DNA of 64,000 bases from Sulfitobacter sediminilitoris (GTDB lineage Bacteria; Pseudomonadota; Alphaproteobacteria; Rhodobacterales; Rhodobacteraceae), in contig NZ_JAABNT010000003.1 of the NCBI RefSeq assembly GCF_010667575.1, positions 1 through 64,000 on the forward strand, given 5' to 3'. Each line of letters begins with the position of its first letter. The stretch's first letter is position 1. The notes below the pieces were generated by a model. It worked only from the letters and a program-made list of their open reading frames with translations, made no database searches and had not been told where the DNA came from. The translations under genes and the position numbers were made by a program. Below are positions 8,292 to 17,312 of the stretch, piece after piece.

Positions 8292-9011
8292 CTAGTCGGC
8301 AAGTGCCGAGAGGGCGGAGGCCAGATCAATCGCACCGTCATAGAGTGCGCGGCCCGAGATGGCCCCTTCGATCACGCCGGTTTCTTTCAATGCAATCAGG
8401 TCGTCGAGCGAAGACACACCCCCGGACGCAATGACCGGGATGGAAACTGCCCGGGCCAGCGCCGCCGTCGCTTCGATGTTTGGACCGCCCATTGCCCCGT
8501 CACGCAGAATGTCGGTGTAGATGATGGCGGCCACGCCTGCGTCCTCGCAAGACTTGGCCAGATCCGTGACTAGCACATCCGTCTCTTCTGCCCAGCCCTT
8601 GGTCGCGACCTTTCCGTTGCGCGCATCGATGCCAACGGCAACCTGACCCGGAAAGGCCCGCGCGGCTTCACGCACCAGATCAGGGTTTTCGACCGCTACC
8701 GTGCCAAGGATCACGCGGGCCAGACCCTGATCCAGCCAGCGTTCGATGGTCGCCATGTCGCGGATGCCGCCACCCAGCTGCGCGGGCACGTCGCAGGCTT
8801 TCAGGATCGCCTCGACCGGGGCGGCGTTCACAGGTGTGCCAGCAAACGCGCCATTCAGGTCCACCAGATGCAGCCATGAGCACCCCGCTTCCACGAAACT
8901 GCGGGCCTGTGCCGCCGGGTCGTCGTTGAAGACGGTGGATTGTTTCATATCGCCGTGGACAAGGCGCACGGCCTGACCGTCTTTGAGGTCAATGGCGGGA
9001 TACAGGATCAT
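8292..9011 (-). CDS. hisA: ProFAR isomerase HisA
   Basis: A 239-residue half-barrel-duplicated (beta/alpha)8 isomerase. [17 protein letters not shown] contains catalytic Asp8, and [16 protein letters not shown] contains the acidic residue of the second half. Phosphate loops are GGGIRD and [11 protein letters not shown]. It catalyses the fourth step, an Amadori rearrangement of ProFAR. It is first in the hisA-hisF-hisE unit; the promoter must lie in 9012-9138, shared back to back with the first DUF2147 gene. Confidence 0.97.
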   Translation of the reverse strand: MILYPAIDLKDGQAVRLVHGDMKQSTVFNDDPAAQARSFVEAGCSWLHLVDLNGAFAGTPVNAAPVEAILKACDVPAQLGGGIRDMATIERWLDQGLARVILGTVAVENPDLVREAARAFPGQVAVGIDARNGKVATKGWAEETDVLVTDLAKSCEDAGVAAIIYTDILRDGAMGGPNIEATAALARAVSIPVIASGGVSSLDDLIALKETGVIEGAISGRALYDGAIDLASALSALAD

Positions 9012-9138
9012 GAGCTGGCCTTTGATTTTGTTGAGCGCGGTTTTGCATGTGACGTAAGGATTTGCAACGCGCCCTCACGTCATGCTTGCCAGAAAGGGGA
9101 TGCTCCGCGCAAACTGCCGTGAAAACCGGGAGGATACT

Positions 9139-9534
9139 ATGAAAACGCTTTTGACTGCAGCCGCCTTGAGCTTTGCCATGGCAAGCGCGGCCTTTGCCGC
9201 TGACCCGATCATTGGCACATGGCAGACGATCAAGGACGACAACGGCAATTCTGGACAGATCAGCATCGTGGAATGTGGGAATGCCATTTGCGGAACGTTG
9301 GTAAAATCGTTTGATGAGGCGGGTAAGACCTTCAAGTCCGAGAATCAGGGCCGCAAGTTGATCTGGGACATGCAGAACCAAGGTGGCGGCAAGTATGGGG
9401 GTGGCAAGGTGTTTTCGCCCGACCGGGGCAAGACCTATAACGGTCAGCTCGTCTTGTCTGGCAATTCGCTGGATGTGAAGGGCTGCGTTCTGGGGATTTG
9501 CCGCAGCGGCGGCAAGTGGAAGCGGGTCAAGTAA
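9139..9534 (+). CDS. Secreted DUF2147 protein, copy 1
   Basis: This 131-residue protein has a Sec signal peptide (hydrophobic stretch ending ASAAFA, then ADPIIGTW). The mature part is a small lipocalin-like beta domain of the DUF2147 family with GTWQTIKDDNGNSGQISI, a disulfide-type pair in VECGNAICGTLV and GNSLDVKGCVLGICRSGGKW near the end. The function of DUF2147 is unknown; it is usually periplasmic. ATG 9139 follows GGGAGGA. It opens a tandem array of three paralogues lying on the opposite strand between hisA and hisH. Confidence 0.85.
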   Translation: MKTLLTAAALSFAMASAAFAADPIIGTWQTIKDDNGNSGQISIVECGNAICGTLVKSFDEAGKTFKSENQGRKLIWDMQNQGGGKYGGGKVFSPDRGKTYNGQLVLSGNSLDVKGCVLGICRSGGKWKRVK

Positions 9535-9629
9535 GCACGCGATTCAACCCGCGGCTGCGCCGGGATTGAACAGGCGTCCACGCTTTCCTAGACTGTTTGG
9601 CAGAAAATCACGACGTGATGGAATCTGTG

Positions 9630-10043
9630 ATGAAGTTGAAAGCGTTGCCCCTTTTGACCGCTTTTCTGTGCATGTGCCTTGGCAGCAGTCTGGCAGCCCA
9701 GCAAGGCGAACAGATCGAAGTTCCCCGCGGCCTGTGGGAAACGGAGCCGGATGCGCTTGGGGTGGTCTTGCACGTGCGCACGCGGCGCTGTGGACGGTCG
9801 CTTTGTGGTCGCGTGGAACGCGCCAAGAACCGGCGCGGCTATGACACTCCGTCGAATGCTGTGGGCGACCAGGTCCTTTGGGAGATGCGCCCCCAGCCTG
9901 ACGGCAGCTTTTACGGCGAATACCGGGGACCGCGTGCGAACAGATATCTCAAGTCGCGCGCGCAGGTCTTTGGGCGCGAAATGGTCCTGCAGGCCTGTGA
10001 TGAGCAAAGCTGCAAAAAGCTGGTCTGGACACGCATAAGATAG
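9630..10043 (+). CDS. Secreted DUF2147 protein, copy 2
   Basis: About 137 residues with a signal peptide (MKLKALPLLTAFLCMCLGSSLAA). The domain shows GLWETEPDALGVVLHV, then RCGRSLCGRVERAKNR and a terminal CDEQSCKKLVWTRIR. It is clearly closer to copy 3 than to copy 1 (shared CGRVERAKNR, GYD.PS, QPDGSF and WTR motifs), so the two arose by local duplication. I favour ATG 9630, with GGAA about 9 nt upstream, over ATG 9618. Confidence 0.75.
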   Translation: MKLKALPLLTAFLCMCLGSSLAAQQGEQIEVPRGLWETEPDALGVVLHVRTRRCGRSLCGRVERAKNRRGYDTPSNAVGDQVLWEMRPQPDGSFYGEYRGPRANRYLKSRAQVFGREMVLQACDEQSCKKLVWTRIR

Positions 10044-10171
10044 CGTCGCAAGCCCTCAGAGATCATTTGACCGAAGCTGAAATCAGGCGTAATGGAATCG
10101 ATGCGCATTGATACCTGCCGGTGGTCGGCAGAATGCAATGCACGCCCGTATCGCTTTGGGGAGTGATGCAC

Positions 10172-10564
10172 ATGAGATTTTCCAAGTCTCTGTTTTCTTT
10201 AATTTTTGTTGTTTCATCTGCGGTGCCTGTTCTTGCGGATTGGCCGGTCGGTCTGTGGCAATCGGCCCCGGATCGTGCGGGGCTGGTTGTACATGTGAGG
10301 ACCAAGCCCTGTGGTAGTGCCATTTGCGGGCGGGTTGAGCGTGCGAAGAACCGTTTCGGCTATGACAGGCCTTCCAGTGTGGTGGGGCGACGGATGCTGC
10401 TGGACATGCAGGCTCAACCCGATGGCAGCTTTATCGGACAGGTCTGGGAGCCGCAGCGCAACCGGATCCTGACTGCGCGCATCCAAGTAACCGGCAACGT
10501 CATGCGGTTTGAGAATTGCGATGGAACCGCTTGCGTGCGCGAGGAATGGACCCGCGTGCGCTGA
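10172..10564 (+). CDS. Secreted DUF2147 protein, copy 3
   Basis: About 130 residues with a signal peptide (MRFSKSLFSLIFVVSSAVPVLA). The mature domain begins DWPVGLWQSAPDRAGLVVHV and keeps the two cysteine pairs (PCGSAICGRVERAKNRFGYD and NCDGTACVREEW). ATG 10172 has GGGGAG eight bases upstream; ATG 10166 is too close to that site. Its stop lies 8 nt from the hisH stop on the other strand. No enzyme motif is visible. Confidence 0.78.
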   Translation: MRFSKSLFSLIFVVSSAVPVLADWPVGLWQSAPDRAGLVVHVRTKPCGSAICGRVERAKNRFGYDRPSSVVGRRMLLDMQAQPDGSFIGQVWEPQRNRILTARIQVTGNVMRFENCDGTACVREEWTRVR

Positions 10565-10570
10565 TCGCGC

Positions 10571-11209
10571 TTAGGGTGTCCAGGTCAGGAAATTCGCGAT
10601 CAGACGCAGGCCGGTCTGCTGGCTTTTTTCCGGGTGGAACTGCATGCCCAGCATCGTGTCACGGCCAATGATCGCCGTGACATCGCCGCCGTACTCCACG
10701 TGTGCCAACCGCTCGGCAGGGTCCGATACGGCCATGTGATAGGAATGCACGAAATAGGCGTGATCCCCGGTCTTGAGATCTGCAAAAACCGGGTGCGGAT
10801 GATCGATAATCAAATCGTTCCACCCCATGTGCGGCACTTTGAGTGCGGGGTCACTGGGCGTAATGCGTGTGACCTCGCCCTTGATCCAGTCCAGCCCCGG
10901 CGTGTCTTCGTACTCCCGTCCGATGGTCGCCATCAACTGCATGCCGACGCAGATGCCAAGAAAGGGACGTGCCTTGATCTCGACAGCCTCGACCATAGCG
11001 TCATACAGGCCTCCCGAGCCCTTGAGCGCGGCCATACAGGCCGGGAAAGCCCCGTCACCGGGCAGCACGATACGATCCGCCCCCGCAACAACACCTGCGT
11101 CGGCGGTGACAACAACGTCGCCTGCGTCAACTTCGCGTGCCATCCGCTCAAAGGCTTTGTGGGCCGAATGCAGATTGCCGGATTCGTAATCGATAATGGC
11201 CGTAAGCAT
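10571..11209 (-). CDS. hisH: Imidazole glycerol phosphate synthase glutamine amidotransferase subunit HisH
   Basis: A 212-residue class I glutamine amidotransferase that feeds ammonia to HisF. The nucleophile Cys sits in FLGICVGMQLM and the catalytic His/Glu in MQFHPEKSQQ; the oxyanion region LPGDGAFPACM is present. It is separated from hisB by 3 nt. Its partner hisF lies 2.3 kb away on the same strand, with three opposite-strand genes between. Confidence 0.97.
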   Translation of the reverse strand: MLTAIIDYESGNLHSAHKAFERMAREVDAGDVVVTADAGVVAGADRIVLPGDGAFPACMAALKGSGGLYDAMVEAVEIKARPFLGICVGMQLMATIGREYEDTPGLDWIKGEVTRITPSDPALKVPHMGWNDLIIDHPHPVFADLKTGDHAYFVHSYHMAVSDPAERLAHVEYGGDVTAIIGRDTMLGMQFHPEKSQQTGLRLIANFLTWTP

Positions 11210-11212
11210 CGC

Positions 11213-11800
11213 CTAGAGTGCGCCCTTGGTCGACGGAATATCTTGTGACTTGCGCGGATCGACCTCGACGGCCTCGCGCAGGGCGCGGGCAACGGATTTG
11301 AACGCAGCCTCCGCAATGTGGTGGCTGTTGATCCCGTGCAGTTGATCCACGTGCAGGGTGATGCCGCCATGAGTGCTGAGCGCCTGGAAGAACTCACGCA
11401 CCAGTTCGGTGTCGAAGGTGCCGATCTTGGCGGTGGGCAGATCAACGTTCCAGATCAGAAAGGGACGCGCGGACAGGTCGAGCGCGGTGCGCACAAGCGC
11501 ATCATCCATTGGCAACAGGCAGGCGCCATACCGCCGGATTCCGCGCTTGTCGCCAAGCGCCTTTGTCAGCGCCTGACCAAGCGTGATCCCGACGTCTTCG
11601 ACCGTGTGGTGATCGTCAATGTGAAGATCGCCCTTGGCGCGGATGGTCATGTCAATCAGCGAATGACGCGCCAGTTGATCAAGCATGTGATCAAAAAAGC
11701 CGACCCCGGTCTGGTTGTCATAAGCACCTGTGCCATCAAGATTAATCTCGACGCTCACATCCGTCTCTGCGGTGGTGCGGGTCAGGCTGGTTGTACGCAT
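11213..11800 (-). CDS. hisB: Imidazoleglycerol-phosphate dehydratase HisB
   Basis: A 195-residue dehydratase (monofunctional; no phosphatase domain). The metal-binding motifs [25 protein letters not shown] and later [13 protein letters not shown] are intact. It removes water from IGP to give imidazole acetol phosphate. Start 11800 (MRTTSLTR) is chosen for its GGAGG site 7 nt upstream; an ATG at 11827 would add nine residues. It heads hisB-hisH. Confidence 0.95.
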   Translation of the reverse strand: MRTTSLTRTTAETDVSVEINLDGTGAYDNQTGVGFFDHMLDQLARHSLIDMTIRAKGDLHIDDHHTVEDVGITLGQALTKALGDKRGIRRYGACLLPMDDALVRTALDLSARPFLIWNVDLPTAKIGTFDTELVREFFQALSTHGGITLHVDQLHGINSHHIAEAAFKSVARALREAVEVDPRKSQDIPSTKGAL

Positions 11801-11942
11801 TGTCTTTGCCTCCGGGGCGAGGGTCATCTGAGGCTCTTATAACAGTCCGCACGGGCAGGCCAAGCCCGCTCAACTTCAGATCAGCCATTGCGGGGGGCAG
11901 GGGCTTATGCGACCTTGGGACGACAGAGCAATGAGGCCCCTT

Positions 11943-12182
11943 ATGAGTACCTGCGTGTTCATCCAGATCCGCTGCAAGCCCGGCACCACTTACAGGGTCG
12001 CCGAAGAGATCGCGCTGCGGGAAATCCACTCGGAACTGTATTCGACATCCGGCGAATACGATCTCCTGATGAAGCTTTATATCCCGAAGGGCGAAGATGT
12101 TGGTGTCTACATCAACGACAAGCTGCTGGATATTGAAGGAATAGAACGGTCTTTGACCACGATGACCTTCAAGGTTTTTTGA
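11943..12182 (+). CDS. Free-standing Lrp/AsnC ligand-binding (RAM/SAM) domain protein
   Basis: 79 residues forming a single RAM domain (STCVFIQIRCKPGTTYRVAEEIAL, then STSGEYDLLMKLYIPKGEDVG and TTMTFKVF) without the usual HTH. Such domains bind amino acids or similar ligands and oligomerise with Lrp proteins. GAGG precedes ATG 11943 by 6 nt; longer in-frame starts have no such site. Its stop overlaps the next start (TGATG), so the two genes are co-translated. The nearby his genes make an amino-acid ligand plausible but unproven. Confidence 0.82.
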   Translation: MSTCVFIQIRCKPGTTYRVAEEIALREIHSELYSTSGEYDLLMKLYIPKGEDVGVYINDKLLDIEGIERSLTTMTFKVF

Positions 12183-12529
12183 TGCGGCACTGGCCGGCCG
12201 CTGCGGCGCTTTTTTGCATAACCACGACCACGCCGGTGATGGCGCTAAGCCAACGGACCTATGCCGGAGAGGAAGCTGCAGCGCTTCGCTGTGCAAATAC
12301 GCTTGCCTTAACGGCGGTGGCCCTATCCAGGGCAGGGATGATAGATGAGACGGAAAAGGAAGTGATGTTGGGCATCACCATTCTGATCCTTGAGCGGCAC
12401 GTCAGCGGAACCTGGGCGCAGAAAAAAGCCGCACTTACCATCATGCGAGACCGTCGCTCTGTTGAGGACACGATCGAAGACTATCAGCGGAATGCGGCAC
12501 GCTGCCTGCAGCAGTTTCCCATCAACTGA
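12182..12529 (+). CDS. Small secreted protein of unknown function
   Basis: 115 residues starting MRHWPAAAALFCITTTTPVMA, a Sec signal peptide with likely cleavage after VMA. The mature part is helical with one cysteine near each end (RCANTLALTA and ARCLQQF), suggesting a disulfide-closed helical bundle. The ATG lies within the stop of the RAM-domain gene, so expression is coupled. I do not recognise the family. It converges on the response-regulator gene. Confidence 0.7.
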   Translation: MRHWPAAAALFCITTTTPVMALSQRTYAGEEAAALRCANTLALTAVALSRAGMIDETEKEVMLGITILILERHVSGTWAQKKAALTIMRDRRSVEDTIEDYQRNAARCLQQFPIN

Positions 12530-12575
12530 TAACTGTGTCGTCAGTTGACGGCAGGCACTGCCCTTGATGCAGCAG

Positions 12576-13562
12576 TCAGGACGGAAAAAGGCCCGGACCG
12601 CCTGCCTTGGCGCCACTGCCGGTATGTTTGGTCTTGATTTTCTCCCGGCTCATCGCCCGGTCTCTGGCACGGTCGAATGTCTTTTTGACGCGCTGGTTGC
12701 GGCTCGCGTTCGGGGTGACCGGATTGCCTACCGCGATCTTGATATCCATGATCCGGCCATCGTCAAACGAAAGGCTGGCCTTGGTCAATGCAGCCTGAAT
12801 ATCGTCTTCAATTTCGGGCCATGCAGGTGCCTCTGTGCCTTGCGTAATGCAGAGGAAAACACCATCACCTTCATACGTCATCAGCATGTTCGGACAGGCC
12901 ACAACGCTGGAGACCGCATTGACGATTCCACAGAGGGCGCTGGCGTATTCACGGGCGGTGGTAGTGGCAAAGAGCGTATCGATATTGGTCACGCGCACAG
13001 CAAAGATGGTGCAGCTGTCCAGCCGCCTGCGCGAAAGCTGGGAAAGATAGTTGCCTAATGCAAAGGGCAGGATCAACTGTTCTGCATGCGCCAGACGAAC
13101 GGGATCGGCGATGCTAAAGCCATGTTCGCCTGCAAGGCCCCCCCCGCTCATTCTTTCAGGATCAAGCAAGGGCGCGTGAACGGATTTTTCGGTCATGCGC
13201 TGTGCCACCCGAACCCGCGTGGCAATCTCTTTTACGTCGAAGGGTTTGGTGATGTAGTCGTCCGCGCCCGCCGCAAACGCACGTTCAATCCGTGTGCTGT
13301 CAGTGGCTGAGGTTAGCATCAGCACCGGCGTGTGGCGATAACGGGGCATCTGACGGATCCGGCGGCACAATTCGATGCCGGACATATCGGGCATTTCAAT
13401 GTCAAGTATGAGCCCGTCCACTTCGACCTCTGGGTCAGACAATGTCTCAAGCGCGTCCGGGCCAGAAGTCGCCACTGTGATATGCGGCAAGTTCGCCTGC
13501 CGGAAGACAATCGGCAACAGGTCAAGGATCAGCGGATCATCATCGACAGCAAGCAATCTCAT
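12576..13562 (-). CDS. Response regulator with receiver and degenerate GGDEF domain
   Basis: 328 residues. The receiver (1-120) has acidic pocket LAVDDDPL, phospho-acceptor Asp in GLILDIEMPDMSG, the switch Thr/Ser in LMLTSAT, and Lys in ITKPFD. The second half aligns with a cyclase-like domain, but the GGDEF loop position reads YEGDGVFLCI, so diguanylate cyclase activity is unlikely. The C-terminus is basic (VKKTFDRARDRAMSREKIK). No partner kinase is adjacent. It may act as a c-di-GMP/GTP-sensing or purely protein-interacting output. Confidence 0.8.
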   Translation of the reverse strand: MRLLAVDDDPLILDLLPIVFRQANLPHITVATSGPDALETLSDPEVEVDGLILDIEMPDMSGIELCRRIRQMPRYRHTPVLMLTSATDSTRIERAFAAGADDYITKPFDVKEIATRVRVAQRMTEKSVHAPLLDPERMSGGGLAGEHGFSIADPVRLAHAEQLILPFALGNYLSQLSRRRLDSCTIFAVRVTNIDTLFATTTAREYASALCGIVNAVSSVVACPNMLMTYEGDGVFLCITQGTEAPAWPEIEDDIQAALTKASLSFDDGRIMDIKIAVGNPVTPNASRNQRVKKTFDRARDRAMSREKIKTKHTGSGAKAGGPGLFPS

Positions 13563-13761
13563 CGGGCACCTCTGTTTTTCAGAACAGTCCGCAACTCATT
13601 ACGAACATGAAGTTGCGACCTTTAGACCGGGAGAAACCGGCAATTGTATGACGACATTTCATCAAAATTTAACGATTGTGCCGAAGTCATGCCGGTACGA
13701 TGCGCAAAGCAGGGCAGACGGCGTGGCAAGGCTTTGGGGATGATCCATGTCTCTCAAATGA

Positions 13762-13789
13762 AAAAGACCGCCCGTAGGGGCGGTCTTTT
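13762..13789. terminator. Bidirectional rho-independent terminator
   Basis: Perfect 12-bp stem AAAAGACCGCCC / GGGCGGTCTTTT around loop GTAG. A/T runs on both sides let it act in both directions. It lies just past the 3' end of tRNA-Gly, which is transcribed leftwards. The rest of 13563-13820 holds no supported gene. Confidence 0.9.
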
Positions 13790-13820
13790 CTATCTCCTGC
13801 CGGGGCTGGCAGGTCCCAAT

Positions 13821-13895
13821 TGGAGCGGGCGAGGCGATTCGAACGCCCGACCCTAACCTTGGCAAGGTTATGCTCTACCCCTGAGCTACGCCCGC
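13821..13895 (-). tRNA. tRNA-Gly(GCC)
   Basis: On the minus strand, acceptor GCGGGCG pairs with CGCCCGC. The anticodon stem AACCT/AGGTT holds a GCC anticodon (CTTGCCAAGG region) and the T-loop is GTTCGAATC. Discriminator T and encoded CCA (13821-13823) complete it. 75 nt. Confidence 0.95.
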
Positions 13896-14001
13896 ATCCT
13901 TGGGTGAGGCGGACATACCCATCCTGTCGGTTCCGTGCAAGAGGGAAAACTCCACCAATTGCAAAAATTCACGTATTTTCGATGCTCTCCCTGGCTTGAG
14001 T

Positions 14002-14625
14002 TTAGTTTGGCCGAATTGTCGCTGATATCAGAGTGCGACTTTGGCGCAGACCGTCGTAGTAGGGGGCGTAGCTGACGGGGGTCTGGTCAGATAGTTCGGC
14101 GTCGATTTTCTCGATCAGGCTCTGGCCCTCCTCAGTGCCGACACTGGCATCAGCGCCGTGCGCCAGAAGCAGCTTCACTTTTTTCGGATCGGACAAGGCG
14201 TTCGCAAGTGGTGTATCTCCCGGTTCGAAAGCGAAGGCTTTTGGTGTTGGCATGCGGGCATTCGGATCAGCGCCAGCGCGCAGCAGGGCCTCAACTTCTT
14301 CGGCCACCCCTTCGCGGATCGCGCGGTAAAGCGGGGTCCAGCCATAGTGATTGCGCGCGTTCAGATCGCCACCTTGGGCGACAAGGTAGGCGGCGATGGC
14401 ATAGTCATCCTCTGCGGTGGTGTCAGAACGGTAACTGTAGTCGCCAACCCAATGGAGCGCCGTGTAGCCTTCGGGTGTCGCAAAATTGACGTTCGCGCCG
14501 GCCTGAATCAGGACATCAAGCATTTCGACGGATCGTTCATCCGTCATCATGGCCCAAATCAACGGGAAGGACGAGAATTCCCCGATGTGTTGGTTGAGAT
14601 CGGGCTTTGTCGGTGATTGGGGCAT
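14002..14625 (-). CDS. Ankyrin-repeat protein
   Basis: 207 residues built from about four ankyrin repeats (VEMLDVLIQAGANVNFATPEGYTALHWV, AIAAYLVAQGGDLNARNHYGWTPLYRAI, VEALLRAGADPNAR and VKLLLAHGADASV segments). Repeats of this kind mediate protein contacts. No signal peptide is visible at the chosen ATG 14625, whose ribosome site is weak, so the start may lie elsewhere. It precedes nothing obviously related. Function unknown. Confidence 0.8.
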   Translation of the reverse strand: MPQSPTKPDLNQHIGEFSSFPLIWAMMTDERSVEMLDVLIQAGANVNFATPEGYTALHWVGDYSYRSDTTAEDDYAIAAYLVAQGGDLNARNHYGWTPLYRAIREGVAEEVEALLRAGADPNARMPTPKAFAFEPGDTPLANALSDPKKVKLLLAHGADASVGTEEGQSLIEKIDAELSDQTPVSYAPYYDGLRQSRTLISATIRPN

Positions 14626-14674
14626 TCCGTGAAAGGGATTGCTGTGGGCGATAGTGCTCCTACGCGGTGCATAA

Positions 14675-15064
14675 TCAGATCAGCGCATGACCGATCAGCC
14701 CCAAGGCTGCCAGCGCGATCATGCCAAGCGTCAGAGCCATCCCGATCTGCCGCAGGATGATCTTTTGCGGTGTCGAGGCAAAGCCGATGGCATGCAACAC
14801 CCGTCCGGTCAGCAATGCGATGCCCATCAGATGTACCGCGACCTGTGGCGCGCCGCGCAGTTCTGTCAGCAGCATCAGGATCAGCGCAATGGGGGTGTAT
14901 TCTGCCCAGTTCGCCTGCGCGCGCATACGCTTGAGAAGGTTCTTGTCGCCGGTATCGCCCAAAGAAATGATCTTGGCCTGGCGATACTGGATCACACGCC
15001 AACTGAGGACCAGAAACAGAAGGGCAAGCAGGGCCGCATAGATCGGCGTGATGGTGAGGGTCAT
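14675..15064 (-). CDS. MAPEG family membrane protein
   Basis: 129 residues with four hydrophobic helices, starting MTLTITPIYAALLALLFLVL. The MAPEG signature is the charged loop RMRAQANWAEYTPIALILMLL, with conserved Arg, Asn and Glu. Family members are trimeric glutathione-dependent transferases/peroxidases in the membrane; the bacterial substrates are unknown. Start 15064 has an AAGGA site; a longer in-frame start at 15118 lacks one. Confidence 0.88.
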   Translation of the reverse strand: MTLTITPIYAALLALLFLVLSWRVIQYRQAKIISLGDTGDKNLLKRMRAQANWAEYTPIALILMLLTELRGAPQVAVHLMGIALLTGRVLHAIGFASTPQKIILRQIGMALTLGMIALAALGLIGHALI

Positions 15065-15147
15065 GGGGTGTCCTTCGCGTGGTGTCAGTGTCGAGCGGGA
15101 TTTGAGGCTGCCATGCAACCATTGTCAAAGCGGTTGCGACAGGTCGA

Positions 15148-15184
15148 CAAAAAAGAAAGGCCCCAACCTGCGTTGGGGCCTTTC
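15148..15184 (-). terminator. Rho-independent terminator of ctaD
   Basis: Stem AAAGGCCCCAAC / GTTGGGGCCTTT around loop CTGC. On the minus strand it is followed by a T-rich run (complement of GACAAAAAAG). It lies 22 nt past the ctaD stop. Confidence 0.9.
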
Positions 15185-15205
15185 TGATTTGATATGTTCA
15201 GCACC

Positions 15206-16879
15206 TTAATGGCTGTGCTGTTTGTCCCATTCTTCCTGCTTTGGCAGGATCTCGAACGTATGCTCCGGTGGTGGGGATGGCAGTGTCCACTCCAGCGTGT
15301 CTGCATACTCGTTCCATGGGTTGTTCTCTGTGACGCGCGCGCCGCGTGTCAGAGCGTAGGCCATAACACCGAAGAAGAACAGGAACGAAGCGAACGACAG
15401 GAACGCGCCCCAGCTTGACCAGTAGTTCCAGTAGGCGAACGCCTCGGGATAGTCGATGTAGCGGCGTGGCATGCCCTGACGGCCCAGGAAGTGCTGTGGG
15501 AAGAAGGTCAGGTTTGCGCCGATGAACATCGTCCAGAAGTGCAGCTTGCCTGCCCATTCAGGGTACATGCGGCCTGTCATCTTGGGGAAGTAGAAGTAGA
15601 TCCCCGCAAAGATGGCAAAGACAGCGCCCAGCGACATCACGTAGTGGAAGTGCGCCACCACGTAGTAGGTATCGTGGTAGTAGCGGTCCACGGCGGCCTG
15701 CGACAGTACGATGCCGGTCACACCACCAACGGTGAAGAGGAACAGGAAGCCGAAGGCCCAGAGCATCGGCGTCTTGAACTCAACCGAGCCGCCCCACATT
15801 GTGGCGATCCAGCTAAAGACCTTCACACCCGTCGGCACCGCGATGACCATGGTGGCCAGCATGAAGTAGGCCTGCTGGTTCAGGGTCATACCCACCGTGT
15901 ACATGTGGTGCGCCCATACGACGAAGCCCAATGCACCGATCGCGATGATCGCCCAGACCATCGGCAGGTAGCCAAAGATCGGCTTGCGGCTGAAGGTGGC
16001 AATCACGTGAGAGATGATGCCGAAACCGGGCAGGATGATGATGTACACTTCCGGATGGCCGAAGAACCACAGGATGTGCTGGTAGAGAACCGGGTCACCG
16101 CCGCCTGCAGGGTCAAAGAAGGCAAAGCCGAAGTTACGGTCCATCAGCAGCATGGTGATCGCACCGGCCAGAACGGGCAGGGACAGCAGGATCAGCCAGC
16201 TTGTCACGAAGATCGACCAGGAGAACAGTGGCACCTTGAACAGAGTCATGCCGGGGGCACGCATGTTCAGGAAGGTCGTGATCATGTTGATCGCACCGAG
16301 GATCGAGGACGCGCCCGAAACGTGAACCGCGAAGATCGCGAGGTCCATCGACATGCCGCCTTCTTTCACCGAAAGCGGTGGATACAGAACCCAGCCCACG
16401 CCGGAGCCAGCCTGACCGTTACCACCGGGGGCGAGAACAGAACAGACAGCCAGCGTTGTACCGGCGACGTAGAGCCAGAACGACAGGTTGTTCATCCGCG
16501 GGAACGCCATGTCCGGCGCACCGATCTGCAGCGGCATGAAGTAGTTGCCGAAACCGCCGAAAAGCGCCGGGATCACCACGAAGAACATCATCAGGATGCC
16601 GTGACCCGTGATCAAAACGTTCCAGAGGTGGCCGTTTGGCGTACAGGTAGCGGCGGAATCAGCAATGAAACGCGCGCCTTCCATACACATGTACTGAACG
16701 CCGGGGTTCATCAGCTCCAACCGCATGTAAACGGTGAATGCGACGGATACGAAACCGGCAAAGGCCGAGACGATCAGGTACAGGATACCGATGTCTTTGT
16801 GGTTTGTGGACATGAACCAACGGGTGAAAAAGCCCCGTTCGTCCTCGTGATCGTGCCCGTGAATGGCTGCGTCTGCCAT
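15206..16879 (-). CDS. ctaD: aa3-type cytochrome c oxidase subunit I (CtaD)
   Basis: 557 residues with twelve membrane helices. Heme a and a3/CuB ligands are visible in [30 protein letters not shown] (crosslinked His-Tyr), [10 protein letters not shown] and [13 protein letters not shown]. The K-channel Lys (about [12 protein letters not shown] region) and D-channel area NNLSFWLY fit A-type oxidases. It reduces O2 to water under high oxygen and pumps protons. It stands alone here; ctaC/ctaE are elsewhere. The upstream gap 16880-17312 (about 430 nt) holds only untyped regulatory sequence shared with the divergent flavodoxin gene. Confidence 0.97.
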   Translation of the reverse strand: MADAAIHGHDHEDERGFFTRWFMSTNHKDIGILYLIVSAFAGFVSVAFTVYMRLELMNPGVQYMCMEGARFIADSAATCTPNGHLWNVLITGHGILMMFFVVIPALFGGFGNYFMPLQIGAPDMAFPRMNNLSFWLYVAGTTLAVCSVLAPGGNGQAGSGVGWVLYPPLSVKEGGMSMDLAIFAVHVSGASSILGAINMITTFLNMRAPGMTLFKVPLFSWSIFVTSWLILLSLPVLAGAITMLLMDRNFGFAFFDPAGGGDPVLYQHILWFFGHPEVYIIILPGFGIISHVIATFSRKPIFGYLPMVWAIIAIGALGFVVWAHHMYTVGMTLNQQAYFMLATMVIAVPTGVKVFSWIATMWGGSVEFKTPMLWAFGFLFLFTVGGVTGIVLSQAAVDRYYHDTYYVVAHFHYVMSLGAVFAIFAGIYFYFPKMTGRMYPEWAGKLHFWTMFIGANLTFFPQHFLGRQGMPRRYIDYPEAFAYWNYWSSWGAFLSFASFLFFFGVMAYALTRGARVTENNPWNEYADTLEWTLPSPPPEHTFEILPKQEEWDKQHSH

Positions 16880-17312
16880 GCGGTGCCTCCTCGATATTTA
16901 ACTCTGGATACACCACGCCTGTTGGCTGATCGTGGTGTGAACTCCGGAACGTTCTAGTCGGATGCACGCGTGGGGGCAATGGGCGCGATGGTCGCAGGAC
17001 GAGTTATTTTGACGCGGTTTGCCACGAATCTGATGTATGACCTCTTTCGCTTTGCGGCCTGCTGCAGCCAATGGCTGATTCCTTGTCTTTTTGGCCGCTT
17101 GGTCGGGCGCAGGGCGCTGTGTCAGGGTGTGATAGGGCTCGCCGCCTCCTTCGCCGCAGATGCCGTTTGACATGGAACAACGACGCTGAATCCGAGGCGC
17201 GGTATCCAAGGCAAATGAGAAGGGAGCCACCAAGGTACATCCGCCTGTTCGTCGTCCGGAAGGCGCGACGCAGGGAACGGTGCCCCAAAACCGTCTCGAC
17301 AAGGAGATCGCC

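Noticed and set aside
15491..16957. Long open frame on the + strand opposite ctaD
   Set aside because: It is antisense to a fully conserved oxidase gene and has a His/Asp/Arg-rich composition typical of GC-rich shadow frames.
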